Shown: positions 1 through 7,966 of the stretch, one piece after another
Numbering within the stretch: position 1 is the first letter of the stretch
Layout of the letters: each line of letters starts with the position of its first letter
NCBI GenBank assembly: GCA_950073955.1
Contig: CATMRH010000005.1
Location: 1 to 23,525, forward strand
Length of the DNA: 23,525 nt
Source: an uncultured archaeon
GTDB lineage: Archaea > Thermoproteota > Nitrososphaeria > Nitrososphaerales > Nitrosopumilaceae
Reading direction: 5' to 3'
Made by a program: the position numbers and the translations under genes
The notes under the pieces: generated by a model
The model's database searches: none
Told to the model about the DNA's origin: nothing
The model's input: the letters and a program-made list of their open reading frames with translations, nothing else

Positions 1-20
1 GCTAAAATTATAGCCTTCAC
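1..20 (-). CDS. Possible 5' end of a gene downstream of rps9 (partial)
   Basis: Three bases after the S9 stop codon, on the same strand, a GTG opens a frame that reads M-K-A-I-I-L-A before the window ends. That opening is typical of sugar-phosphate nucleotidyltransferases, but seven residues cannot prove it. Many archaea have rpoN next in this operon, and its usual opening is not seen here. It may also be non-coding leader of a later start. Confidence 0.25.
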
Positions 21-23
21 AGT

Positions 24-473
24 CTAACGGTAGGATTTTTGTTTTCTTGTTCTTGCACCTGGTCCACCAAATTTCTTTGGTTCTTTTCGTCTGGCATCTC
101 CGCTTATTAGATATTTATCAAATTCTGTGATTCGTTTTCTAAGATCTTCCCTAGTAGATTTTGGAAATGGATGTACTTTTGGTTCTTTTTTAGATTTTGT
201 CCATCCTGTAAGCGCTCTTGATATTCCAGTTGCAATAGCACTGGCTTGCCCCATAAAACCTCCTCCACTCACTCTAACAGAAATATCTATTTTCTCTCTC
301 AAATCACCTGTGATTTCTAATGGTGCCAAAATTACTTCACGAGCAGTTTCTTGTGGAATCATTTCAACTGGAACATTATTGATTCTAACTTTACCTTGTC
401 CTTTTGTAATATAGACATGTGCACTGGCTGTTTTTCTAGTTGCAAAATAAATTTCAGTTTTTGGAGTTGTCAT
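24..473 (-). CDS. rps9: Small-subunit ribosomal protein S9 (uS9)
   Basis: This 149-residue protein is ribosomal protein S9, which sits in the head of the 30S subunit with its C-terminal tail reaching toward the P-site tRNA. Visible support: the N-terminal ATRKTASAHVYI segment, the VSGGGFMGQASAIATGISRAL core (about residues 68-88), and the basic tail ending in K-S-Y-R, which is close to the nearly universal S/K-x-R end of the family. The ATG shares four bases (ATGA) with the rpl13 stop, which argues for translational coupling in an rpl18e-rpl13-rps9 operon. The order L18e-L13-S9 next to rpoD is a standard archaeal arrangement. Confidence 0.97.
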   Translation of the reverse strand: MTTPKTEIYFATRKTASAHVYITKGQGKVRINNVPVEMIPQETAREVILAPLEITGDLREKIDISVRVSGGGFMGQASAIATGISRALTGWTKSKKEPKVHPFPKSTREDLRKRITEFDKYLISGDARRKEPKKFGGPGARTRKQKSYR

Positions 474-934
474 TCAGTCCATCCTATTACTCTGCATAAT
501 TCTGCCATAGTAGTATAATTTGATGCAGATTTTTTAATTTTTGCTTTTTCAAATTGAATTTTTTTAAATGATTTTAATTCTTTTGGAGAACCAATGTAAG
601 TTCTAAGTCTTTGATGTGATTCTTTACCTGATGGTTTTCTATCATATGGTAACATTCCACGAATCATTTTTGCCATGATTGTATCGGGTCTTCTGTAATG
701 GACCGGTCCGTGTTTTGGATTAATAATACTGTTAATTTCCAAAAATTCTCTATATTCTTTGATTTGATTACTTTTTGTTCCACTCATCATAATTTTGTCA
801 CAATTTACAACTGAAACTCTGTTTCCTTTGATTAGTAACTTTGCTACATTTGATGATAATCTTCCAGCAATGTGATTTGTTGCATCAACTACAATTGGCC
901 TATCTGTTCTAACAACTATTTCTTGGCTAGCCAA
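470..934 (-). CDS. rpl13: Large-subunit ribosomal protein L13 (uL13)
   Basis: The 154-residue product is uL13, an early-assembling protein of the 50S subunit. Recognisable segments are VVDATNHIAGRLSSNVAKLL near residues 15-34, the VNCDKIMMSG stretch, and the H-G-P-V-H-Y-R-R-P segment followed by MIRGMLPYDR, which is typical of archaeal and eukaryotic L13. The start codon overlaps the end of rpl18e by eight bases, and the stop overlaps the rps9 start by four, so the three genes form one transcript. No odd features. Confidence 0.97.
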   Translation of the reverse strand: MASQEIVVRTDRPIVVDATNHIAGRLSSNVAKLLIKGNRVSVVNCDKIMMSGTKSNQIKEYREFLEINSIINPKHGPVHYRRPDTIMAKMIRGMLPYDRKPSGKESHQRLRTYIGSPKELKSFKKIQFEKAKIKKSASNYTTMAELCRVIGWTE

Positions 935-1274
935 GTAGCATTACTCCTTTCCCAGTAGGATTCTGCTCAATAAGATCTGAAAAACTAATAATCTTTCCAC
1001 CACTACCAATGATTTTATTTGCAGCAGAATTTGAAATTGAAAATGAACACAATGTAATTTTGTGAGGAACGTTACCTGTTCCAAGAACTTTTCCTGGACA
1101 GACTACTGTATCGTTTTCTTTTGTTAGCTGACCAATCCTCTTCAAGTTGATATCTCTTCTTGCGATGGATGGCTTTAATGCATATTTTGCCAATTTTGCC
1201 CAAATTTGAGCATCATTTTTGATTGATGCCTTCTTTAGATCTTTGGCCATACGTATAACCACTTGATTAGTCAT
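927..1274 (-). CDS. rpl18e: Large-subunit ribosomal protein L18e (eL18)
   Basis: A 115-residue eL18 protein, found only in archaea and eukaryotes. The sequence shows the expected ARRDINLKRIGQL segment, V-V-C-P-G-K-V-L-G-T-G, and a C-terminal S-G-G-K-I-I-S-F-S-D-L block. It is the first gene of the ribosomal operon. An A/T-rich box on the minus strand (ATTATATTTG, about 1298-1307) lies about 28 bases upstream of the ATG, suggesting the operon has its own promoter distinct from that of rpoD. The protein has an N-terminal extension of about eight residues before M9; M9 is an alternative start. Confidence 0.95.
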   Translation of the reverse strand: MTNQVVIRMAKDLKKASIKNDAQIWAKLAKYALKPSIARRDINLKRIGQLTKENDTVVCPGKVLGTGNVPHKITLCSFSISNSAANKIIGSGGKIISFSDLIEQNPTGKGVMLLG

Positions 1275-1318
1275 GTGAATAATGCGGTTTAAAACCCAAA
1301 TATAATGTGTATGCTTAA

Positions 1319-1984
1319 TTATTCTTCGATTTGATTAATCATATCTTTGAATTCTACTAATCTATTACTTACTTCATCAACACCTGCAAGAATAATTTGC
1401 TCTGGTCTGAGAGCACCTGTTGATTCTACAGTGAGTATGCTTTCATCTTTTTTGTCTGTCTCAATAAGAGTTGAAATATTTGCTGAGTTCCATTTAGCAT
1501 GATCTGTTCCGCGTCCAAGTCTTGCGTAACATTCAATTTTAACCCGTTGACCTGGAGCTAGTTGAACAATTGAAATTTTATCTGAAATTGGTTTTATCGA
1601 ATCATCTTCAGAGGATAACTCGTTTGAAAAGACAGTTCTTGTCACATCTGATTCTCCTGTATCTAAAACTAGCATGACTTTGCAGTTTGAACAACCAGAT
1701 TCACTGTTACAATCACATTTGGATGGTTCATTGAATCTGGACAAGTCAGTTGTTATTGGAATTAGCCCTAATCTATGTGCCAAACCTTCATCTGGTAGTA
1801 CAGAAGAATTTTCTATAATGTCTACTGTATTAATTGCAAAAACTGGAACGCCATTTAGACAGATACGTCTAAGTGCATTTGCGTATTTAATGGGAACCCC
1901 TTTTAGCTTTACAGATATTTTTTGACTATCTTTACTAATTACTTCTAGAGATGACAAATCTTGAACAAAATCTTCAAAGTCCAC
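1319..1984 (-). CDS. rpoD: DNA-directed RNA polymerase subunit D
   Basis: The 221-residue protein is subunit D, the archaeal counterpart of Rpb3/alpha; with subunit L it nucleates assembly of RNA polymerase. Support: the VPIKYANALRRICLNGVP motif (residues 30-47), the EDGLAHRLG-like stretch at 66-73 (here DEGLAHRLG), and the C-terminal region rich in GALRPEQI. Residues 90-101 form a C-x-C-x5-C-x2-C cluster (C90, C92, C98, C101), which resembles the zinc loop of eukaryotic Rpb3. The ferredoxin-like [4Fe-4S] insertion of many archaeal D subunits is absent, consistent with the short length. The start is GTG at 1984; an ATG two bases upstream is out of frame. Confidence 0.96.
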   Translation of the reverse strand: MDFEDFVQDLSSLEVISKDSQKISVKLKGVPIKYANALRRICLNGVPVFAINTVDIIENSSVLPDEGLAHRLGLIPITTDLSRFNEPSKCDCNSESGCSNCKVMLVLDTGESDVTRTVFSNELSSEDDSIKPISDKISIVQLAPGQRVKIECYARLGRGTDHAKWNSANISTLIETDKKDESILTVESTGALRPEQIILAGVDEVSNRLVEFKDMINQIEE

Positions 1985-2044
1985 ATAAATATCTAGCTAG
2001 TTTTACGTATAGATAAATACCAAATTATCATACATGTTTTAGAA
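1985..2044. promoter_or_regulatory. Divergent promoter region between rpoD and SBDS
   Basis: Sixty bases separate two head-to-head genes. On the plus strand TATAGATAAATA (about 2008-2019) lies about 30 bases before the SBDS ATG. On the minus strand a CTATACGTAAAAC stretch from the same block lies about 22-30 bases before the rpoD GTG. The two TATA-like boxes nearly overlap, so one block may serve both directions. Box calls are by eye. Confidence 0.5.
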
Positions 2045-2731
2045 ATGGTTGATGTTACAGTGGTAAGATATTCCTTTGAGGGTGAAAAATTTGAGATTTT
2101 AGTAAAGCCTGACCCCGCATTGGATTACAAACTAGGCAAGAAAAAGGATGTATCTGCAGTTTTAGTTTCAGATGAAATTTACACTGATTCAGGAAAAGGC
2201 ACAAAGCCTGGAAATGAAAAATTACTCAAGGCTTTCAAAACTGAAGATCAGGCTGAAATTGCTCAGATAATTCTTCAGAAAGGTGTTCTGAATCTCACAA
2301 CTGACCAAAGACGAAAAATGATTGATGAAAAGAAAAAACAGATTGTTCAATTTATTGTAAAGACTTACGTGGATCCTAAAAGTCACTTACCTCATCCGCC
2401 AATAAGGGTTGAGCAAGCCATGAAAGATGCCCGAGTTTCAGTTGATCCTCAAAAAAGCGTAGACGAACAAATGCAAGACATTGTTGAAAAATTACGTTCA
2501 ATCATTGCTCTAAAATCTGAAAATCTACAATTAGAAATTATAGTTCCTGCACAATACGCATCTCAATCATACGCTGTTCTCAAATCCGTAGGTTCTCTAA
2601 AAAATGAAGAATGGCAAAATAATGGTTCTTTAAAAGCAATACTAGAAATACCTGCCGCAGCAAGGCCAAACGTGATTGATAAATTGGGTTCTATAACCAA
2701 AGGTTCTGCTTCAGTTGAGGTAATTAAGTAA
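2045..2731 (+). CDS. sdo1: Ribosome maturation protein SBDS (Sdo1)
   Basis: The 228-residue protein is the archaeal orthologue of the Shwachman-Bodian-Diamond protein, which in eukaryotes acts with EFL1 to release eIF6 from 60S subunits; in archaea it binds the large subunit. Three-part architecture is visible: an N-terminal FYSH-like domain (residues 1-90, with VLVSDEIYTDSGKG), a central helical domain with TDQRRKMIDEKKKQIV (about 94-110) and the conserved YVDPKSHLPHPPIRVEQAM (about 116-134), and a C-terminal ferredoxin-like domain. It is the first gene of the exosome operon; its TAA shares one base with the rrp4 ATG. The SBDS-exosome linkage is well known in archaea. Confidence 0.97.
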   Translation: MVDVTVVRYSFEGEKFEILVKPDPALDYKLGKKKDVSAVLVSDEIYTDSGKGTKPGNEKLLKAFKTEDQAEIAQIILQKGVLNLTTDQRRKMIDEKKKQIVQFIVKTYVDPKSHLPHPPIRVEQAMKDARVSVDPQKSVDEQMQDIVEKLRSIIALKSENLQLEIIVPAQYASQSYAVLKSVGSLKNEEWQNNGSLKAILEIPAAARPNVIDKLGSITKGSASVEVIK

Positions 2732-3411
2732 TGGAAAATAAAAGAAAATATGTTATTCCAGGTGATCTGGTAACTACAGGACCTTTTAGACCTGAACAAA
2801 ATGTTATACTTGAAGGAAAAAAAATAATTTCCACATCAATAGGAATTTCTGAAATTTATGATGACTCTGTTAGAGTAATTCCCTTAACTGGAAAATATAT
2901 TCCAAAAATTGATGACTTAGTCATTGGCAAAGTCCTTTCTCATACGTCACTGTCATGGGAATTAGATATCAATTCTTGTTATGTTGGATTCTTACCGGCA
3001 CAGGATGTCTTTGGACGAGACTTTTCTGCTCATGCTGATGAACTTTCTTCAAAACTAAAAACAGGAGATCTTGTTGCTGCCAGAATTGCTAATTTTGATA
3101 GAACACGAGATCCACTGATAACAATTTCTGATAGAGATTTAGGTAAAATAGACTCTGGATCATTGGTAAAAATCTCTCCAAGTAAGGTTCCACGCCTAAT
3201 TGGAAAGAGAGGTAGCATGATTCAGATGATAGAACAGGCAACTAATGCTGCAGTAACAATTGGACAAAACGGTTGGGTAGTGATTTCATGTGAATCTCCT
3301 GAGGGATTATTAAAGGCTAAAAAAGCAATTCAAATGGTGGATGAGAAAGCACACATTGCGAATTTGACTGATCAAGTAAAAGAAATGTTAGAATCTAAAG
3401 GTGAATCATAA
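2731..3411 (+). CDS. rrp4: Exosome RNA-binding cap subunit Rrp4
   Basis: Rrp4 (226 residues) forms part of the trimeric cap on the archaeal RNA exosome and feeds RNA into the Rrp41/Rrp42 ring. Domains in order: an N-terminal beta domain (residues 5-55, with the Y-V-I-P-G-D-L-V opening typical of the family), an S1 domain (about 60-135), and a KH domain (about 145-210) with the GxxG loop G-K-R-G at 158-161. The start ATG overlaps the SBDS stop by one base and the stop overlaps the rrp41 ATG by one base, implying coupled translation. No missing domain. Confidence 0.97.
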   Translation: MENKRKYVIPGDLVTTGPFRPEQNVILEGKKIISTSIGISEIYDDSVRVIPLTGKYIPKIDDLVIGKVLSHTSLSWELDINSCYVGFLPAQDVFGRDFSAHADELSSKLKTGDLVAARIANFDRTRDPLITISDRDLGKIDSGSLVKISPSKVPRLIGKRGSMIQMIEQATNAAVTIGQNGWVVISCESPEGLLKAKKAIQMVDEKAHIANLTDQVKEMLESKGES

Positions 3412-4145
3412 TGGGTGGAAGAGAAGCAACAATGGTCCTGTTGGACGAAAATGGAATTCGTTGTGACGGAAGAAAAATAGACGAAACAAGAAAAATTACG
3501 ATTAAAGCTGGTGTATTAAAAAATGCAGATGGCTCAGCTTACATTGAATTTGGTGATAACAAAATACTAGTTGGTATATTTGGTCCAAGAGATGTTCATC
3601 CAAAACACATGTCTGATACTGATACAGGAATTTTACGAGTTAGATATCACATGGAGCCATTCTCTGTTACTGAAAGAAAAAGACCAGCACCTTCAAGAAG
3701 AGAAATTGAAATTTCCAAAGTAATCAAAGAGGCACTAGAGCCTGCAGTTATGTTAGAAAAATTTCCAAGAACAGCAGTTGATGTATTTATCGAAGTCTTG
3801 CAAGCAGATGGCGGTACTAGATGTGCTGCCCTTGCTGCAGCTTCTGTAGCATTAGCAGATGCTGGAATCCCAATGAGGGACATGGTTGCAGCATGTGCTT
3901 CAGGTAAAGTAGCAGACACTATAGTTCTTGATGTTAACAATGAAGAAGACCAAGCAGGTCAAGCCGACATGCCAGTTGGTTACATGCCCAATCTTGAAAA
4001 AATTACGTTATTACAATTAGATGGAGTTCTAACTCCTGAGGAATACAAAAAATGTGTAGACGTTGGAGTCAACGGCTGTAAACTTGTTTATGAAATACAA
4101 AAGAAAGCACTCACTGACAAATACTTTGGAAATGGAAAAGATTAG
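3411..4145 (+). CDS. rrp41: Exosome catalytic subunit Rrp41 (RNase PH family)
   Basis: Rrp41 (244 residues) is the active phosphorolytic 3'-5' exoribonuclease subunit of the archaeal exosome. The RNase PH fold is clear from D-G-R near residue 19, the R-P-A-P-S-R-R-E-I-E segment (91-100) that binds RNA, and the E-E-D-Q-A-G-Q-A-D-M-P segment. D180 and D186 in that segment match the catalytic/metal-binding acidic pair of characterised archaeal Rrp41. The start used overlaps the rrp4 stop by one base; M8 is an alternative start giving the more usual length. It is followed by rrp42 after two bases. Confidence 0.97.
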   Translation: MGGREATMVLLDENGIRCDGRKIDETRKITIKAGVLKNADGSAYIEFGDNKILVGIFGPRDVHPKHMSDTDTGILRVRYHMEPFSVTERKRPAPSRREIEISKVIKEALEPAVMLEKFPRTAVDVFIEVLQADGGTRCAALAAASVALADAGIPMRDMVAACASGKVADTIVLDVNNEEDQAGQADMPVGYMPNLEKITLLQLDGVLTPEEYKKCVDVGVNGCKLVYEIQKKALTDKYFGNGKD

Positions 4146-4147
4146 AA

Positions 4148-4966
4148 ATGGCATCAAAATCTGTTATTGACGAATTAAAAAAAACACAAATCCTTGAATT
4201 ACTGGAACAGGGAAAAAGAGTGGATGGACGAGCACTAGATGAACCACGAGAATTATCCATTGAAATTAATGCAATTCCTAAAGCAAACGGTTCGGCAAAA
4301 GTGCGACTTGGTGATACCGAAGTTTTATGTGGAGTAAAAATCCAACCAGACAAACCTTTCCCAGATATGGGTGACAAAGGTATTTTCATGTGTACTGCTG
4401 AACTATTGCCATTTTCACATCCTACTGTTGAAACTGGACCACCACGAGATGATGTAATTGAATTAGCAAGAGTTGTTGATAGAGGAATTAGAGAAAGTAA
4501 TATGGTTGATGTATCACAATTAGTTATTGAAAAAGACAAGTCAGTAGTTGGCGTATTTGCCGATATTGTAGTTATTGATTATGATGGAAATCTCTTTGAT
4601 GCATGTTCGTATGCTGCAACTGCTGCATTACTTACATCTACAACTCCAAAATGGACTATGGTCGATGATAAAATAACACTTGTTGATGGCGAAGAATCTC
4701 CATTACCAACCACAACAATTCCTGTATCTATAACTATGGGCAAGATTGGAAATTACATTATTGTTGATCCAAATGGAGATGAATGGGATAGCATGGATGC
4801 TAGAATTACAATTACTACTAATTCTGATGGAAACATTTGTGCTTTGCAAAAAGGTGGAAGTGATGGATTTACACAAGAAGAAATTGTACAGTGTGGAGAA
4901 ATTTCTGTCAGAGTAGGTGCAAAAATCAGAGAAAAATTAAAAGAAGCTCAACAGGGAAGTCAATAA
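4148..4966 (+). CDS. rrp42: Exosome non-catalytic subunit Rrp42 (RNase PH family)
   Basis: Rrp42 (272 residues) alternates with Rrp41 in the hexameric exosome ring and is catalytically inactive but needed for the Rrp41 active site. Support: the family-typical opening helix ending in G-K-R-V-D-G-R (about residues 22-28), the L-P-F-S-H-P-T-V-E-T-G-P-P segment in place of the Rrp41 arginine-rich segment, and F-A-D-I-V-V-I-D-Y-D-G-N-L-F-D-A (about 137-152). The length is usual for the family. Its stop is one base before the rpl37ae ATG, keeping it in the same operon. Confidence 0.97.
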   Translation: MASKSVIDELKKTQILELLEQGKRVDGRALDEPRELSIEINAIPKANGSAKVRLGDTEVLCGVKIQPDKPFPDMGDKGIFMCTAELLPFSHPTVETGPPRDDVIELARVVDRGIRESNMVDVSQLVIEKDKSVVGVFADIVVIDYDGNLFDACSYAATAALLTSTTPKWTMVDDKITLVDGEESPLPTTTIPVSITMGKIGNYIIVDPNGDEWDSMDARITITTNSDGNICALQKGGSDGFTQEEIVQCGEISVRVGAKIREKLKEAQQGSQ

Positions 4967-4967
4967 A

Positions 4968-5180
4968 ATGGCAAAAGCAAAAAAATCTCTTAAAGGATTA
5001 GGTGCAAGATATGGAATTAAGCTTAGGAAGCAGTATACAAAAATCCATTTTCAATTAAAAGAAAAGAGAGCCTGTCCTGAATGTGGCTCAAAGACATTTA
5101 GTAGAGATGCAGTGGGAATTTGGTCTTGTAAAAAATGTAGCTATAAAGTAGCTGGAACTGCATATGACATTAAACTTTAG
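4968..5180 (+). CDS. rpl37ae: Large-subunit ribosomal protein L37Ae (eL43)
   Basis: A 70-residue zinc-ribbon protein of the 50S subunit. The zinc site is two C-x2-C pairs, C36/C39 and C54/C57, on a basic N-terminal tail (K-A-K-K-S-L-K-G-L-G-A-R-Y-G). Its place between rrp42 and pcc1 matches the archaeal exosome superoperon described by comparative genomics. The pcc1 start lies 17 bases inside its 3' end. Confidence 0.96.
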   Translation: MAKAKKSLKGLGARYGIKLRKQYTKIHFQLKEKRACPECGSKTFSRDAVGIWSCKKCSYKVAGTAYDIKL

Positions 5181-5409
5181 TGCCATAATTACAGTTGATG
5201 CAAAAGACAAAACAAAGGCAATTTATGATTCTGTAAATACTGACAACGAATTTTATCCAGAAAATCCTGTAAAGACTGAGATTAAATTCAATGAAAAGAT
5301 AAGTATTTCAGTTGAATCTGAACATTTACCTCACTTGAGAGCAAATCTTAACTCTACACTTAGACTAATCCAAGTCAGTTATGATTCAATTGAATCGGTA
5401 AAGATATAA
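5164..5409 (+). CDS. pcc1: KEOPS complex subunit Pcc1-like protein
   Basis: An 81-residue protein of the CTAG/Pcc1 family, the dimerisation subunit of KEOPS, which makes the t6A modification at position 37 of ANN-decoding tRNAs with Kae1, Bud32 and Cgi121. Support: small size, a beta-rich N-terminal half (F-S-A-I-I-T-V), and the hallmark C-terminal helix with L-R-A-N-L-N-S-T-L-R-L-I, close to the R-A-x-x-N-S-x-L-R pattern of Pcc1. It starts 17 bases inside rpl37ae, indicating translational coupling. No other KEOPS gene is in the window. Confidence 0.85.
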   Translation: MTLNFSAIITVDAKDKTKAIYDSVNTDNEFYPENPVKTEIKFNEKISISVESEHLPHLRANLNSTLRLIQVSYDSIESVKI

Positions 5410-5411
5410 TG
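5403..5411 (+). promoter_or_regulatory. TATA-like box for prefoldin beta
   Basis: GATATAATG is centred about 26 bases before the prefoldin ATG at 5433 and overlaps the pcc1 stop. It suggests an internal promoter and a leaderless mRNA, so prefoldin may be transcribed both with and independently of the exosome operon. By-eye call. Confidence 0.4.
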
Positions 5412-5432
5412 AAATAAAATTTTTGATTAATT

Positions 5433-5822
<390 letters not shown>

Positions 5823-5875
5823 TCTCTAACACCGATTTCAAATAAGATATTAACAAATCCTTGCAAACAGTATGC

Positions 5876-6562
5876 GTGAAATTACAAAACCTTCGAATAA
5901 TTGTAGACGAAAGAGAGCGTAAAAGTGGAATTCCAGAACTTCTAAAGTCCGTTGGCTTGAATGTTGAGATGAAGACACTTCCAATAGGTGATTATATTGT
6001 TGCGCCAGAAACCGTTGTAGAGAGAAAGAGCATTCGTGATCTAGTGTCATCTGTTTTTGATGGAAGACTCTTTGATCAGTGTTCCAGACTCAAAGAACAT
6101 TTTCAACATCCTATTGTACTGATAGAGGGAAATGTTGATGAAATTGAAGAAATCACTGAGAATCCACTGATATTCTATGGGGCTATCTCTACTGTTGTTC
6201 TTGATTTTAAAATTCCAGTGATTCCTACTCCTAATGCAATTCATACAGCTAAATTACTTGTGTCGTTGTGTTCAAGAAAAGATGCTCCAAAGGGTCCTTA
6301 TCTAAAGAAAATCAAAAAATCTTCTGATTTACAAAAGCAACAACTTTCAGTTCTTTGCAGTTTGCCAGGAATAGGAGAGAAATTTGCAGTTAGAATGCTT
6401 GAGAAATTTGGAACTCCCTTCAAAGTTTTTACTGCAACTGCCACTGATCTGGCAAAAGTTGAAGGATTAGGTGAAGCGCGAGCAAAGAAAATCAGAAAAA
6501 TGTTAGAATCTAAAAGTAAATTCCTCAAAAAGTCTAACCAAAAAACTTTACATGATACATAA
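5876..6562 (+). CDS. xpf: XPF/ERCC4-family structure-specific endonuclease (short form)
   Basis: A 228-residue nuclease without the helicase domain of euryarchaeal Hef, so it is the short crenarchaeal-type XPF that cuts branched DNA (flaps, forks) in repair. The ERCC4 nuclease motif GDx(n)ERKx3D is complete: G39-D40, E49-R50-K51, D55 (numbered from GTG 5876), with D-E-R-E-R at 11-15. Two helix-hairpin-helix elements follow: L-P-G-I-G-E-K (about residues 165-171) and V-E-G-L-G-E-A-R-A-K-K (about 197-207). I chose GTG 5876 over TTG 5861 because a TATA-like AATAAGATAT (5841-5850) lies about 29 bases upstream, fitting a leaderless transcript. Partner PCNA binding is usual for this class, but no canonical C-terminal PIP box is seen. 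Confidence 0.9.
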   Translation: MKLQNLRIIVDERERKSGIPELLKSVGLNVEMKTLPIGDYIVAPETVVERKSIRDLVSSVFDGRLFDQCSRLKEHFQHPIVLIEGNVDEIEEITENPLIFYGAISTVVLDFKIPVIPTPNAIHTAKLLVSLCSRKDAPKGPYLKKIKKSSDLQKQQLSVLCSLPGIGEKFAVRMLEKFGTPFKVFTATATDLAKVEGLGEARAKKIRKMLESKSKFLKKSNQKTLHDT

Positions 6563-6593
6563 CAGTTCATTTGTTGAATGGTACGGAAAGTGA

Positions 6594-7073
6594 TTAGCCC
6601 TTGAGTAATTTTCTTTTTAATGGAGTTCCACATATTGGACACTCTATTTTATTAGTATGATTAGTTCTACATGCTGGACAATAGTGAACCCATTTTCCCA
6701 CATCTTTTATTCCTTGAGTCATAATTGGCGATATTTTCAAACCTAGATTCTTTGCTACATTTGATATTGCAAAATCATCACTAATTATTTCACCATTCAT
6801 TTCAATGCATAGTGCAATGATTGAAATGTCTTGTTTTGATAACTGTGGAAAATCTCCAGTATCCTTTGCTGCCTTTATTGCAGCCGCTGTTGATTCTTTG
6901 TCTGGCTCTCTAATTTTCAGTTTTTTAGTTTCAAGCAAAGTTCCAAGAGCATCATGATTTTTCTTTATGTGTTTGATTTCATCATAAGCAAGAGATGTGG
7001 TGTAATAATCATTAGATGATCTAAATGGAACTCCTGCATAAAATGCACTGGCATCTAAAATTCTAAAATCCAA
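6594..7073 (-). CDS. nob1: Ribosome biogenesis endonuclease Nob1 (PIN domain plus zinc ribbon)
   Basis: A 159-residue PIN-domain RNase that in archaea cleaves the 3' end of pre-16S rRNA (site D). PIN acidic residues are visible: D7 (I-L-D-A-S-A-F), E32 (Y-D-E-I-K), D82 (S-K-Q-D-I-S-I-I-A) and D99/D100 (I-S-D-D-F). The C-terminal zinc ribbon has C132-x2-C135 and C145-x2-C148, with W-V-H-Y-C-P-A-C typical of Nob1. The ATG is 11 bases inside the 3' end of the NAD kinase gene, so the pair is co-transcribed. It converges with xpf across about 31 bases. Confidence 0.94.
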   Translation of the reverse strand: MDFRILDASAFYAGVPFRSSNDYYTTSLAYDEIKHIKKNHDALGTLLETKKLKIREPDKESTAAAIKAAKDTGDFPQLSKQDISIIALCIEMNGEIISDDFAISNVAKNLGLKISPIMTQGIKDVGKWVHYCPACRTNHTNKIECPICGTPLKRKLLKG

Positions 7074-7878
7074 GTTTACTCATTTGTCTCAGTCCTCGTT
7101 TTTTTAATCTTACAAAGACCGCTGCTTTTTTGTATTTCTTGATAATTATTGGTTCTCCATACCCTGCAGCTTTGACCACCTGCGCATCCATCACAATGTT
7201 GCAGTCATGAGAACATGTAATCTCAATCTTTTCATCTGGTACTACAATTGATGCTAATCTGTATACTGGTGCAACAGGAGTGATAATTAAAACACCCAAA
7301 CTTTCATGCAAAATTGGTCCTCCTAATGAAAACGAGTGACCCGTAGATCCACTGGGAGTTGCAATAATTACTCCATCCATTTTTTGTTTTACGATATCAT
7401 TTTGAAATTTTATTTTAATTTCTGCAGTTTTAGTCAAGTTTGTTCTACCAATGTAGATCTCATTTAATGCTGGTGGAAATTCTTTTCCACCACAAGACGC
7501 AACTACTCTTATTCTTTTGTCTAAGAAGAATTTATTTTTTAAAATTTGATTTATTGTTTCATCAAATTCTTCAATTGTTATCTCTGATAAAATTCCTCTA
7601 TTTCCGCCTACGTTGATTGTTAGAATTGGTGTTTCATTCATCAGGTTTCTAAAAACTCTAAGAGTTGTTCCATCTCCGCCAAGAGTGATAACAAGGTCTA
7701 GTTTCACCTTTTTTAATTCCTCTAACGTATCAATTTTTTTTGCTCCCTTTACTTCAATTGGTGAAATTGTATAGACTGTAGATTTTTTTGCCAAAAGTTT
7801 TTTTACAACATTTTTTCCAGCTTGTTCTGATTCTTTCGAACCCACTTTACTAATCACTGCAACTTTTTGAAGTTTCAA
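7063..7878 (-). CDS. nadK: NAD(+) kinase
   Basis: An ATP/polyphosphate-NAD kinase that makes NADP(+). Motifs: the G-G-D-G-T active-site loop (I-T-L-G-G-D-G-T-T-L), the N-V-G-G-N-R-G-I-L-S segment that contacts NAD (family: N-x-G-x-x-G-F-L), and A-T-P-S-G-S-T-G-H-S-F-S-L-G-G-P. The open frame runs up to 7953, but the extra 25 residues do not look like the family. TTG at 7878 starts M-K-L-Q-K-V-A-V-I-S-K, a normal beginning for the fold, and a minus-strand box ATTTTTATGT lies about 28 bases upstream (about 7901-7910). This gives 271 residues, the usual size. nob1 follows with an 11-base overlap. Confidence 0.93.
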   Translation of the reverse strand: MKLQKVAVISKVGSKESEQAGKNVVKKLLAKKSTVYTISPIEVKGAKKIDTLEELKKVKLDLVITLGGDGTTLRVFRNLMNETPILTINVGGNRGILSEITIEEFDETINQILKNKFFLDKRIRVVASCGGKEFPPALNEIYIGRTNLTKTAEIKIKFQNDIVKQKMDGVIIATPSGSTGHSFSLGGPILHESLGVLIITPVAPVYRLASIVVPDEKIEITCSHDCNIVMDAQVVKAAGYGEPIIIKKYKKAAVFVRLKKRGLRQMSKLGF

Positions 7879-7937
7879 GCAGTTCTTCTGAATTCTGTTA
7901 ACATAAAAATGATATTTTTTACGTATTGTAAAAACAA

Positions 7938-7946
7938 TTAAGTATG
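7938..7946 (+). promoter_or_regulatory. TATA-like box for the rhodanese gene
   Basis: TTAAGTATG is centred about 25 bases before the ATG at 7967, in the divergent spacer with nadK. It fits a leaderless transcript. By-eye call. Confidence 0.4.
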
Positions 7947-7966
7947 AAAACATATCCGTACAAATT

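Noticed and set aside
127..414. Plus-strand open frame opposite rps9
   Set aside because: It lies antisense to a clear ribosomal protein gene and has no family resemblance; the same applies to the other long frames opposite recognised genes, such as 14509-15024 and 12693-13148.
1285..1297. GGTTTAAAACC inverted repeat upstream of rpl18e
   Set aside because: Short arms (5 bases) in an AT-rich promoter; likely chance.
6538..6562. Possible PCNA-binding motif (Q-K-T-L-H-D-T) at the end of XPF
   Set aside because: It lacks the paired aromatic residues of a PIP box.
7879..7953. N-terminal extension of NAD kinase to an upstream ATG
   Set aside because: The extra 25 residues do not resemble the family, and a promoter-like box lies inside them; TTG 7878 is preferred.
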